DNA of 64,000 nt from Halonatronomonas sp051745425 (GTDB lineage Bacteria; Bacillota; Halanaerobiia; Halanaerobiales; Halarsenatibacteraceae): the NCBI GenBank assembly GCA_051745425.1, contig JBNJEB010000001.1, forward strand, positions 1 to 64,000, read 5' to 3'. The translations under genes and the position numbers were made by a program. This document shows, piece after piece, positions 18,405 to 25,725 of the stretch (its first letter is position 1; the number at the start of each line of letters is the position of its first letter). The notes under the pieces were generated by a model. It did not search any database. It had not been told where the DNA came from and saw only the letters and a list, made by a program, of their open reading frames with translations.

Positions 18405-18432
18405 ATCAAAAGACACTGATTTTATCAGTGTC
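18405..18432 (-). terminator. Hairpin after yebC, just before ruvC
   Basis: Nine-bp stem GACACTGAT/ATCAGTGTC (18412-18432) with a 3-base loop, followed on the minus strand by CTTTTGATTTT. Only about 20 bases separate it from the ruvC start, so it may be a leaky terminator or attenuator for the ruv-tgt operon. Confidence 0.6.
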
Positions 18433-18454
18433 CTGAAAAATTAAGAATCAAAAA

Positions 18455-19213
18455 TTACTCTTCTTCTATTTCCTCAAGAACTGATTCAGGAATATTAAAA
18501 TTAGCATATATCTCCTGAACATCGTCATGATCTTCCAACTCATCCATTAAGTTGAGGACTTTTTTTGCACCTGTTTTATCAAGATCAACAGTATTATTTG
18601 GTAACATAACAATATCAGAATCTTTAAATTCATAATTATTTTCTTCTAATTCTTCTTTAACAGAGATGAATTCTTTAGGGTCAGTTAAAATCCTGATAAT
18701 CTCACCCTCAAGTTTAACATCTTCAGCCCCTGCCTCCAGAGCTTCTAAAAAAACTTCATCTTCATCAAAACTATCACCTGAATTATCCAATACTAATTGG
18801 CCCTTTCTATCGAACATCCAGGCAACACAACCTGATTCTCCTAAATTACCTCCGTTATCAGATAAAATATGACGGATCTCAGAAGCTGCACGATTCCTAT
18901 TATCTGTAGTTATTTCCAGATAAAGAGCTACCCCTTCCGGGCCATACCCTTCATAATCAAAACTTTCATATTCAACACCTTCTAATTCGCCAGTGCCTCT
19001 TTTAATAGCTCTTTCAATATTTTCATTAGGCATATTATTTTCTCTTGCTTTATCAATAACCATTCTAAGCTCAGCATTCATTTCAGGGTCGCCGCCACCT
19101 TCACGAGCAGCCACAGCAATTCGCTTACTTAGCTTAGAAAATAATTTAGCTCTTCTTCTATCCTCTTTCTGCTTCTTATGCTTTATATTGGCCCATTTAG
19201 AATGACCAGCCAT
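18455..19213 (-). CDS. yebC: YebC/PmpR-family DNA-binding regulator or translation factor
   Basis: Conserved cytoplasmic protein of 252 residues. It begins with the hallmark MAGHSKWANIKHKKQKED and contains REGGGDPEMNAELR and YEGYGPEGVALYLEITTDN. Family members are described as transcription regulators and, for the YebC type, as factors that relieve ribosome pausing at difficult peptide sequences. I use the ATG at 19213, eight bases after AGGAGG. Upstream of ruvC it keeps the yebC-ruvC association seen in many bacteria. It has its own promoter (19245-19273) and terminator. Confidence 0.95.
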   Translation of the reverse strand: MAGHSKWANIKHKKQKEDRRRAKLFSKLSKRIAVAAREGGGDPEMNAELRMVIDKARENNMPNENIERAIKRGTGELEGVEYESFDYEGYGPEGVALYLEITTDNRNRAASEIRHILSDNGGNLGESGCVAWMFDRKGQLVLDNSGDSFDEDEVFLEALEAGAEDVKLEGEIIRILTDPKEFISVKEELEENNYEFKDSDIVMLPNNTVDLDKTGAKKVLNLMDELEDHDDVQEIYANFNIPESVLEEIEEE

Positions 19214-19244
19214 ATCAATCCCTCCTACATAGATACTGCAGTTA

Positions 19245-19273
19245 ATTTTAACATAAAACAAACAAATTTTCAA
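19245..19273 (-). promoter_or_regulatory. Sigma-A promoter of yebC
   Basis: Minus strand TTGAAA (19268-19273), 17-base spacer, TAAAAT (19245-19250) with a TG one base upstream of the -10 box. It starts right after the RNase P RNA terminator. Confidence 0.6.
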
Positions 19274-19282
19274 TCAAATAAG

Positions 19283-19301
19283 CCCATGGCAATGCCATGG
19301 G
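19283..19301 (-). terminator. Terminator of RNase P RNA gene
   Basis: Perfect stem CCCATGGCA/TGCCATGGG (19283-19301) with practically no loop, followed by CTTATTTGATT on the minus strand. It lies about 12 bases beyond the paired 3' end of the RNA. Confidence 0.6.
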
Positions 19302-19313
19302 AATAAAATAATA

Positions 19314-19674
19314 GTAAGTTGGCCTATAAGCCGGGTTCTGTCTTAAATGGTCATCTATCTGCATCTATAGTTACCTATAGATGTCTAGCGTCCTTACCCG
19401 AAGGAAAAGCGGGCAGCTTTATTTCCTCTCTATTTGGACTTACTCCAGATGGGGTTTACCTAGCAGTTCAGTCACCTGAACTCTGGTGAGCCCTTACCTC
19501 ACCATTTCACCCTTACTGTATAAAACAGCGGTATTTTTTCTGTGGCACTTGCCTGGGAGTCGCCTCCACTGGGTATTACCCAGCATCCTGCCCTGTGGAG
19601 CCCGGACTTTCCTCAGTTTCAATCAGAAACTGCGACCATCCGGCCAACTTACAAGAAAAGTTTATTTTTTAGCC
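19314..19674 (-). ncRNA. rnpB: RNase P RNA, A-type
   Basis: Catalytic RNA that trims 5' leaders from pre-tRNA. The two ends pair through AAGTTGGCC/GGCCAACTT (19642-19650 with 19316-19324). The conserved 5' core GAGGAAAGTCCGGGCTCC and the conserved 3' core GACAGAACCCGGCTTATAG are both present, as is the P8-P10 GTGCCACAGAAA region and a GGGTGAAAxGGTGAGGTAAGAGC-like stretch. The layout suits the common A-type rather than the Bacillus B-type. The transcript probably starts near 19674, from the promoter at 19681-19709, and is trimmed at about 19652. Confidence 0.95.
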
Positions 19675-19680
19675 TTATTT

Positions 19681-19709
19681 ATTATAGCACCAATCACGAT
19701 TAATATCAA
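19681..19709 (-). promoter_or_regulatory. Strong sigma-A promoter of rnpB
   Basis: Minus strand TTGATA (19704-19709), 17 bases, TATAAT (19681-19686). The -35 box overlaps the last codons of the nif3 gene. Confidence 0.85.
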
Positions 19710-20821
19710 GTAGTATATAATTTCCAGATAGGTTCTTGCTCTTCTAATTTTATTATATCAGGTTTATCGGCAGAAGAATACTCTATATCATCTAAATAAT
19801 TAATAATCAAGTCTGAAAAAACTTTTTCTGTGCCATAATGGCCAGCATTTATTAATGCAATACCAGATTCAAGGGCAGATTGAGCCTCATGATATTTAAC
19901 ATCACCAGTAACCAGGACATCTGCGCCCTGTCTCGATGCAGCTTTGATAAAATCAGACCCGCTTCCACAAGCTATTGCTACTTTTTTAATTTCTTTATCT
20001 TTTTTTCCTGCCACCTGAACATAATCCAGATTTAATTTATTATTCACGAAATTTGCAAAATCAGCTAATTTCATTTTATTATTTATAAATCCAATTCTAG
20101 CTGGCAGATATTCACCCTGGAGTTGTTCAGGCTGAAATATATCAAAAACTGGCTCTTCATAAGGATGAACTTGATAGTAAGTAGAAATAATTCTATCTAA
20201 ATCTCTCTCATCAACAATAACTTCTAATCTATATTCTAAAACTTCAGCCCTTTCTCCATGATTACCTTTAGTTGGATTGCTTCCTTCTAATGGTCTAAAT
20301 GAACCATTACCCTGAGAAGAAAAACTAACCTGATCATAGTTGCCAAATTTGCCTGCACCAGCATCAAAAAGGGCAGTTCTAACTTTTTCAAAATCTGATT
20401 CTGGAATATAACCGATAAATTTTTTCAAAGGCAGTTGCTTGCTTAAGTTTTTTACATCAAAAAGTTTTAAAATATTAGCTAAATAATCATTCAAACCATT
20501 TTCAGCATGGTCAACATTTGTATGAGCAGCAATTATGCTTAACTGAGATTGAATAGCTTTAGTAATAATTTTCCCGGTAGTATTACCGGTATGAACATTC
20601 TTGATTCCATTAAAAATTAATGGGTGATGAACTATTAATAACTGACATTCTTTTTCAATCGCCTCATTAATAATTTCTGGTGTAGCATCTAGAGCAACCC
20701 CTATTTTATTAACAGAACAGTCAGGATTACCCACCTGCAATCCAATATTATCCCAATTTTCTGCTAAAAAAGAAGGAGCTAATTTATTAATTTTGCCAGC
20801 AATCTCACTTACAGTAATCAT
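19706..20821 (-). CDS. Nif3-like dinuclear metal center protein (YqfO family)
   Basis: A 371-residue member of the NIF3/DUF34 family. Metal-ligand motifs are visible: LLIVHHPLIFNG near 60, IAAHTNVDHAENGLND near 96, and INAGHYGTEKVF near the C-terminus. In the middle (about 130-240) is the PII-like insertion found in the long YqfO version. Biochemical role is not established for the family; a GTP cyclohydrolase-type assignment in databases is unreliable. It sits downstream of dnaG-rpoD, as in Bacillus, but a tRNA gene lies between. Confidence 0.93.
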   Translation of the reverse strand: MITVSEIAGKINKLAPSFLAENWDNIGLQVGNPDCSVNKIGVALDATPEIINEAIEKECQLLIVHHPLIFNGIKNVHTGNTTGKIITKAIQSQLSIIAAHTNVDHAENGLNDYLANILKLFDVKNLSKQLPLKKFIGYIPESDFEKVRTALFDAGAGKFGNYDQVSFSSQGNGSFRPLEGSNPTKGNHGERAEVLEYRLEVIVDERDLDRIISTYYQVHPYEEPVFDIFQPEQLQGEYLPARIGFINNKMKLADFANFVNNKLNLDYVQVAGKKDKEIKKVAIACGSGSDFIKAASRQGADVLVTGDVKYHEAQSALESGIALINAGHYGTEKVFSDLIINYLDDIEYSSADKPDIIKLEEQEPIWKLYTT

Positions 20822-20842
20822 AATTTACCCCCTTAAATATAA

Positions 20843-20872
20843 TAAAAACCCTGCTCCATAAAAGAACAAGGC
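20843..20872 (-). terminator. Terminator of the tRNA gene
   Basis: Stem CCTTGTTC/GAGCAGGG with two or three G-U pairs, loop TTTTATG, then TTTTTATT on the minus strand (20843-20872). It lies between the tRNA and the nif3 gene. Confidence 0.65.
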
Positions 20873-20884
20873 TAATTAATTACA

Positions 20885-20961
20885 TGGTGGGCCCACCAGG
20901 ACTCGAACCTGGGACTAATCGGTTATGAGCCGATTGCTCTGACCAACTGAGCTATGGGCCC
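20885..20961 (-). tRNA. tRNA with CAU anticodon, probably tRNA-Ile2 (lysidine type)
   Basis: A 77-nt cloverleaf with encoded CCA. The acceptor stem GGGCCCA pairs with TGGGCCC, the D arm has AGCTCAGTTGGTCAGAGC, the anticodon arm is ATCGG-CTCATAA-CCGAT and the T arm has GGTTCGAGTCC. The anticodon CAU can be initiator Met, elongator Met or Ile2. The initiator is excluded because the 1-72 pair is G-C and the GGG/CCC anticodon-stem pairs are absent. Acceptor pairs C4-G69 and C5-G68 and a discriminator A are the features recognised by lysidine synthetase TilS, so I favour Ile2 reading AUA codons; elongator Met remains possible. Confidence 0.85.
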
Positions 20962-20988
20962 TATTAAAATTTCCTTAGCACATCTAAC

Positions 20989-21017
20989 ATTATAGCCTAA
21001 AAACTTTAATTCGTCAA
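20989..21017 (-). promoter_or_regulatory. Strong sigma-A promoter of the tRNA gene
   Basis: Minus strand TTGACG (21012-21017), 17-base spacer, TATAAT (20989-20994), in the gap between the rpoD stop codon and the tRNA. Confidence 0.85.
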
Positions 21018-21020
21018 GGG

Positions 21021-22094
21021 TTAATCCAGATAATCTTTTAATTTTTTACTTCTGGTAGGATGGCGGAGTTTTCTCAAGGCTTTTGACTCTATCTGCCTTA
21101 TTCTCTCTCTGGTTACTCCAAACTCTTTGCCAACCTCTTCTAAAGTACGAGGTCTTCCATCCTCAATACCATATCTTAATTCAAGAACTCTTTTCTCTCT
21201 ATCAGTTAATGAGTCAAGAACCTGATCAATCTGCTCTTTTAAAAGAGAATAAGAGGCAGCGCTGGCAGGAGCTGGAGCATCTTCATCTTCGATAAAGTCT
21301 CCTAAGTTACTATCTTCTTCTTCTCCAATCGGAGTTTCAAGAGAAACTGGTTCCTGAGAAATCTTCATAATTTCTCTTACTTTATCAGAACTTAAATCCA
21401 TCTCTTCTCCTATTTCTTCAGGAGTAGGCTCTCTTCCTAATTCCTGCAGAAGCTGTCTTGAAACCCTGATTAACTTATTAATCGTCTCTACCATATGAAC
21501 AGGAATTCTTATAGTTCTGGCCTGGTCTGCAATGGCTCTGGTTATTGCCTGACGAATCCACCAGGTTGCATAGGTGCTAAATTTATATCCCTTGGTATAA
21601 TCAAATTTTTCAACAGCTTTCATCAAGCCCATATTACCTTCCTGAATAAGGTCTAAAAATAATAAGCCTCTACCAACATATTTTTTGGCAATACTTACAA
21701 CCAATCTTAAATTTGCTTCAATAAGTTCCTGCCTGGCTAATTCATCACCTTCTTCAATTCTTTTGGCAATACTAACCTCTTCTTCAGCTGTTAAAAGATC
21801 AACCTTGCCTATCTCCTTTAAATACATTCTAACAGGGTCATCAATTCCAACTCCCTGGGGAATAGATAAATCTAAATCATTTGTTTCTTCAGATTCCTCT
21901 TCTCCTTCTTCAATTACATCTATATCCATATCATTAAAGATATCATAAACCTCTTCAATATCATTGGAATCAAGTTCAACATCTTCTAAGGCATCCATGA
22001 TTTCTTTATATGTCAATTTTCCTTCTTTTTTCCCATGGTTAATCAATTTTTTAACTTCTTTAATCTTACCGGGACTTGCATAATCATCTGACAT
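21021..22094 (-). CDS. rpoD: RNA polymerase primary sigma factor (SigA/RpoD)
   Basis: Vegetative sigma factor. 357 residues: a variable acidic region 1 (DDIEEVYDIFNDMDIDVIEEGEEESEE), region 1.2 DDPVRMYLKEIG, region 2 with NLRLVVSIAKKY, GLLFLDLIQEGNMGLMKAVEKFDY and the -10 recognition segment YKFSTYATWWIRQAI, region 3, and region 4 with FGVTRERIRQIESKALRKLRHP. Short N-terminus as usual for Firmicutes. Its ATG overlaps the dnaG stop (TAATG), and its AGGAGG site lies inside the last codons of dnaG. The conserved dnaG-rpoD macromolecular-synthesis pair. Confidence 0.98.
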   Translation of the reverse strand: MSDDYASPGKIKEVKKLINHGKKEGKLTYKEIMDALEDVELDSNDIEEVYDIFNDMDIDVIEEGEEESEETNDLDLSIPQGVGIDDPVRMYLKEIGKVDLLTAEEEVSIAKRIEEGDELARQELIEANLRLVVSIAKKYVGRGLLFLDLIQEGNMGLMKAVEKFDYTKGYKFSTYATWWIRQAITRAIADQARTIRIPVHMVETINKLIRVSRQLLQELGREPTPEEIGEEMDLSSDKVREIMKISQEPVSLETPIGEEEDSNLGDFIEDEDAPAPASAASYSLLKEQIDQVLDSLTDREKRVLELRYGIEDGRPRTLEEVGKEFGVTRERIRQIESKALRKLRHPTRSKKLKDYLD

Positions 22095-23848
22095 TATACG
22101 TCCCTCCTTTCTAATCTTAATAACCTTTTGTAATACAATAATAAATTATTTATATAATTGCAATCCTTGGCATTCTTTAATTCAAATAAAATATTACTAA
22201 TCTCATCCTCTATATTACCTTTTCTTACTTCTTTAATCAAGTTTTTAAATCCATTTTTTGATGGCAAACTATCTTTAGTTAAAAAATATCTGGCTAAATT
22301 ATCTCTTTTCTCCTCAGCCAGAGTAGAAATAACTTCTGTGGCAGTAATCTCAATATCTTCCCAGAGCTGTTTGGCAATTTCAGCGGTATTCTCAGAAAAG
22401 TAAGCAGGGTTCAATTTATCAAGTCCAAACTCACGATAATCCTGATTTTGCAACATATAAGCCAATACCTGCCATTCCGGGTCATTTGTATCCTCTTCTC
22501 TATTTTTTTCCTGAACTTTATTTCTCTGCTTCCATCGCCTTGATTTCTTTTTTTCTTTCTTTACTTTTTCTATCTTGCTTTTTATCTCTTCATAACCGAT
22601 CTCAGTCTTCTCTGCCAGAACCTTTGCATAGGCATCCTGGGTCAATTCATCTTTGATAGTTGCAAGGAATTCAACCCCTGCTTTTGCTGCTTTCAACCTG
22701 CTATTTGCAGATTGGTCTTGATATTTTTCCATAATTAAATCAAGTCTATATTCAATTAAATCTGGAGCTTTAGATTCAAGATCTATAAAAGCATCACTAC
22801 CATTATTTTTTATATAGTCATCTGGATCAAGATCCTCAGGCAACTCTATAATAGCCACATCCAGTCCTGCCTGACGCAGAATTTCCAATCCCCTTAGTGT
22901 TGCCTTATCCCCTGCTGTATCAGCGTCATAAGCTATATATACTTTATCACAATATCTTTTTAATAAATTTGCTTGCTCCCGGGTTAAAGCTGTACCTAAG
23001 GAAGCAACAAAATTATTTAAACCATATTTATGAGCAGTTAAAACATCAGTATAACCTTCTACTATAACTGCTTCATTTTTATTTTGAATACCCTCTTTTG
23101 ATATATTAAGACCATATAATAATTTTTTCTTAGAAAACACTGGGCTTTCAGGTGAATTTAAATATTTAGGAAAATCTTCTGGATCAATAATTCGCCCTCC
23201 AAAGCCAATAACCTCTGATCTAACATTATAAATTGGAAAAATAACTCTACCTCTAAAACGATCATAATAGCTATTATTTTTCCCGGCTGCTATTAGACCA
23301 GATTTTAATAATACCTCTTGACTAAAATTTTTATCAGAAAGAAAATTATATAAAGCCCTCCAGCTATCTGGAGCATATCCTAAATTAAATTTTTTAATAT
23401 CCTCTTCATTGAATCCCCGGTCATTGAGGTATTCTCTGGCTTCAATTGCTATATCTTTATTTAAAAGCAGATAATTATAAAATTTAGAAGCCAATTGATT
23501 TGCAGAAAATATAGCCTCCCTTAACTTCATCTTTTCTTTATCAATTCCGCCTTTTATATCTACTTCAACGCCTGCCCTTTCAGCTAAAGTGAGTACTGAT
23601 TCCTGAAAAGATAAATTATCAATTTCCTGAATAAAATTAATTGAGTCTCCTCCAGCCCCACAGCCAAAACAATAATAAAACTGTTTATTGGGATTCACAG
23701 TAAAAGAAGGAGTGCTTTCCTGATGAAATGGACATAATGCCACATAATTCTTCCCTGAGCTTTTCAGGTCTACATACTCCCCGACCAACTCAACAATATC
23801 AATTTCAGCTTTTATTCTATTAATTATATCTCTTGATATAGAAGCCAT
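22094..23848 (-). CDS. dnaG: DNA primase
   Basis: Makes RNA primers at the replication fork. About 584 residues: N-terminal zinc ribbon ALCPFHQES...YYCFGCGAGGD (Cys-His-Cys-Cys), RNAP-like core with the catalytic TOPRIM motif VEGYTDVLTAHKYGL (about 258-272) and YIAYDADTAGDKA, then a lysine-rich linker (KVKKEKKKSRRWKQR) and the C-terminal DnaB-binding domain. I prefer the ATG at 23848, nine bases after AGGA, over the TTG at 23857. It precedes rpoD with a one-base overlap. Confidence 0.97.
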   Translation of the reverse strand: MASISRDIINRIKAEIDIVELVGEYVDLKSSGKNYVALCPFHQESTPSFTVNPNKQFYYCFGCGAGGDSINFIQEIDNLSFQESVLTLAERAGVEVDIKGGIDKEKMKLREAIFSANQLASKFYNYLLLNKDIAIEAREYLNDRGFNEEDIKKFNLGYAPDSWRALYNFLSDKNFSQEVLLKSGLIAAGKNNSYYDRFRGRVIFPIYNVRSEVIGFGGRIIDPEDFPKYLNSPESPVFSKKKLLYGLNISKEGIQNKNEAVIVEGYTDVLTAHKYGLNNFVASLGTALTREQANLLKRYCDKVYIAYDADTAGDKATLRGLEILRQAGLDVAIIELPEDLDPDDYIKNNGSDAFIDLESKAPDLIEYRLDLIMEKYQDQSANSRLKAAKAGVEFLATIKDELTQDAYAKVLAEKTEIGYEEIKSKIEKVKKEKKKSRRWKQRNKVQEKNREEDTNDPEWQVLAYMLQNQDYREFGLDKLNPAYFSENTAEIAKQLWEDIEITATEVISTLAEEKRDNLARYFLTKDSLPSKNGFKNLIKEVRKGNIEDEISNILFELKNAKDCNYINNLLLYYKRLLRLERRDV

Positions 23849-23902
23849 AATTATCAATCCTATATTATATTTCGTTATAATTATTTAAAATCCTGCATCC
23901 TT

Positions 23903-24913
23903 CTAAAAGAAAGAAGATGCCGGTATGAAAAGGTCTCTTCCCTGATTTATTGCATAGCGATCAGTCATGCCTGCTATATAATCTATTACAGCCTGTTCTT
24001 TATCTTCTTCTATTAACCTATTATAAAATTCTGCAGGCATTGATTTGGGGTTTTCAAAGTAATAATAATATAATTTCTCCAAAAGCTTTTGAGCTTTTTC
24101 TTCTTCCACTTTTGCTTTAGAGCCAATATACACATTACTAAAAAGAAAATCTCTCAGCTCATTTGTTACTTCATCTATCTCATCAGACATTTCTATTATC
24201 TCACTTTCAGAGCTGGTAACTATTATATCTTTAACCATAACATCTATACGATCAGATTGCCTCTTACCCAGGATCTCTATACAACTAGCAGGTATATCAC
24301 CCAGGCAGATAATATTTGCCCTCATAGCATCATCAAGGTCATGATTAATATAAGCAATTCTATCAGCAATTTTAACTATCTGGCCCTCAAGTGTTTCAGG
24401 CAGTTTTTCACCTGTATGATTTAAAATGCCATCTCTTACTTCATAACTCAAATCAAGTCCAGATTGGCCTCCATTTCTACTTTCTAACTTATCAACCACC
24501 CTCAAGCTCTGCCGATTATGCTGAAAACCTTTTTTAGAAAGCCTGTTTAAAACCTCTTCGCCGGCATGGCCAAAAGGAGTATGACCAAGATCATGGGCCA
24601 GAGCAATCGCTTCAGTTAAATCTTCATTTAAGCCAAGAGCCCGGGCAATAGTCCTTGAAATTTGAGATACTTCCAGAGTATGGGTTAATCTAGTCCTGAA
24701 ATGATCGCCCATAGGAGAAATAAAGACCTGAGTTTTGTGTTTTAAACGCCTGAAGGCCTTTGAATGAATTATTCTATCTCTATCCTGCTGGAATATCATT
24801 CTATATTCACAGAGTTCTTCATCAACTCTTCTACCCTTACTTTTAGAACTAAACTGAGCCCTTGCCGAGAGCTTTTCAACTTCTATTTTTTCTAAATCTC
24901 GCCGGGTAAACAT
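23903..24913 (-). CDS. dgt: dGTPase-like HD hydrolase
   Basis: Deoxyguanosine-triphosphate triphosphohydrolase-like protein of 336 residues. The HD motifs are visible: HSKAFRRLKHKTQVF, RTRLTHTLEVSQI (first His), ALAHDLGHTPFGHAGE (HD pair), then IADRIAYINHDLDDA for the last Asp. It probably controls dNTP pools. Start ATG 24913 follows the ppsR stop directly (TAAATG), so translation is probably coupled. It stands between ppsR and dnaG, a position it also takes in other Clostridia-like genomes. Confidence 0.93.
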   Translation of the reverse strand: MFTRRDLEKIEVEKLSARAQFSSKSKGRRVDEELCEYRMIFQQDRDRIIHSKAFRRLKHKTQVFISPMGDHFRTRLTHTLEVSQISRTIARALGLNEDLTEAIALAHDLGHTPFGHAGEEVLNRLSKKGFQHNRQSLRVVDKLESRNGGQSGLDLSYEVRDGILNHTGEKLPETLEGQIVKIADRIAYINHDLDDAMRANIICLGDIPASCIEILGKRQSDRIDVMVKDIIVTSSESEIIEMSDEIDEVTNELRDFLFSNVYIGSKAKVEEEKAQKLLEKLYYYYFENPKSMPAEFYNRLIEEDKEQAVIDYIAGMTDRYAINQGRDLFIPASSFF

Positions 24914-25711
24914 TTAAAAATATTCCTGTAATTCGTTGGCCGATTCCTCAATCGATTTATTTGTAACATTAATCACCGGACAGCCAATTTTTTTCATGAC
25001 TTTCTCGGCATAGTCCAACTCTTCATTGATCCTTTTTATTGAAGCATACTGACTATCCTGACTTAAGCCTAAAGCCTTTAATCTCTCAAGTCTTATTTCA
25101 TTTAATAAAAGAGGATCTATTGTCAGGCCAATCACCTTATTTTCTGGGTTTTCATATAATAAGTTAGGAACATCAACCTCAGGTACAAGTGGAATATTAG
25201 CTGCCTTATATCCCCGGTAAGATAAATAAATACAGAGAGGTGTTTTTGAAGTTCTTGATACACCAATAAGAACAACATCAGCCAGTTCTATACCTTTTTT
25301 GTCATTTCTATCATCATATTTTACTGTGAATTCCATTGCCTCAACCCTTTTAAAATAATTCTGGTCTAGTTGATGCCTTATACCTGGTTGCAATACTGGC
25401 TTGGAATTAAGCATATCTTCCATTTTCTCCATTATAGGTCCCATAACATCAATCATAATAATATCTCTTTCTCGTCCAAATGTATAAAATTCTTTTCTTA
25501 ATTCTGGATTAATCAATGTATATACAATCATGGCATCTTTATCAACAGCTTTCAGGACAATATTCTTTAACTCTCTAACAGTCTTAATGTGAGAAAATTT
25601 AATTGTTTCTATTCTATCAGTATCAAATTGACTGGCAGCAGCATCAACTACACTATTGGCAGTCTCTCCCAAAGAATCAGAAACTACATATACAGTTTTT
25701 TTGTCGTCCAT
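24914..25711 (-). CDS. ppsR: Pyruvate,phosphate dikinase / PEP synthase regulatory protein (DUF299)
   Basis: Bifunctional kinase/phosphorylase that turns PEP synthase or PPDK off and on by phosphorylating the threonine next to the catalytic histidine. The 265-residue protein starts with VYVVSDSLGETANSVVDAA and has the P-loop-like GVSRTSKTPLCIYLSYRG (about 151-168) and PEVDVPNLLYEN region. Its likely target is PpsA at 39086-41434, whose GGRTCH site carries a threonine two residues before the histidine. In Bacillus the homologue (yqfL) follows ccpN between glyS and dnaG; here ccpN has moved to the ppsA operon and dgt lies between. Confidence 0.93.
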   Translation of the reverse strand: MDDKKTVYVVSDSLGETANSVVDAAASQFDTDRIETIKFSHIKTVRELKNIVLKAVDKDAMIVYTLINPELRKEFYTFGRERDIIMIDVMGPIMEKMEDMLNSKPVLQPGIRHQLDQNYFKRVEAMEFTVKYDDRNDKKGIELADVVLIGVSRTSKTPLCIYLSYRGYKAANIPLVPEVDVPNLLYENPENKVIGLTIDPLLLNEIRLERLKALGLSQDSQYASIKRINEELDYAEKVMKKIGCPVINVTNKSIEESANELQEYF

Positions 25712-25725
25712 GGCAAAATGCCTCC

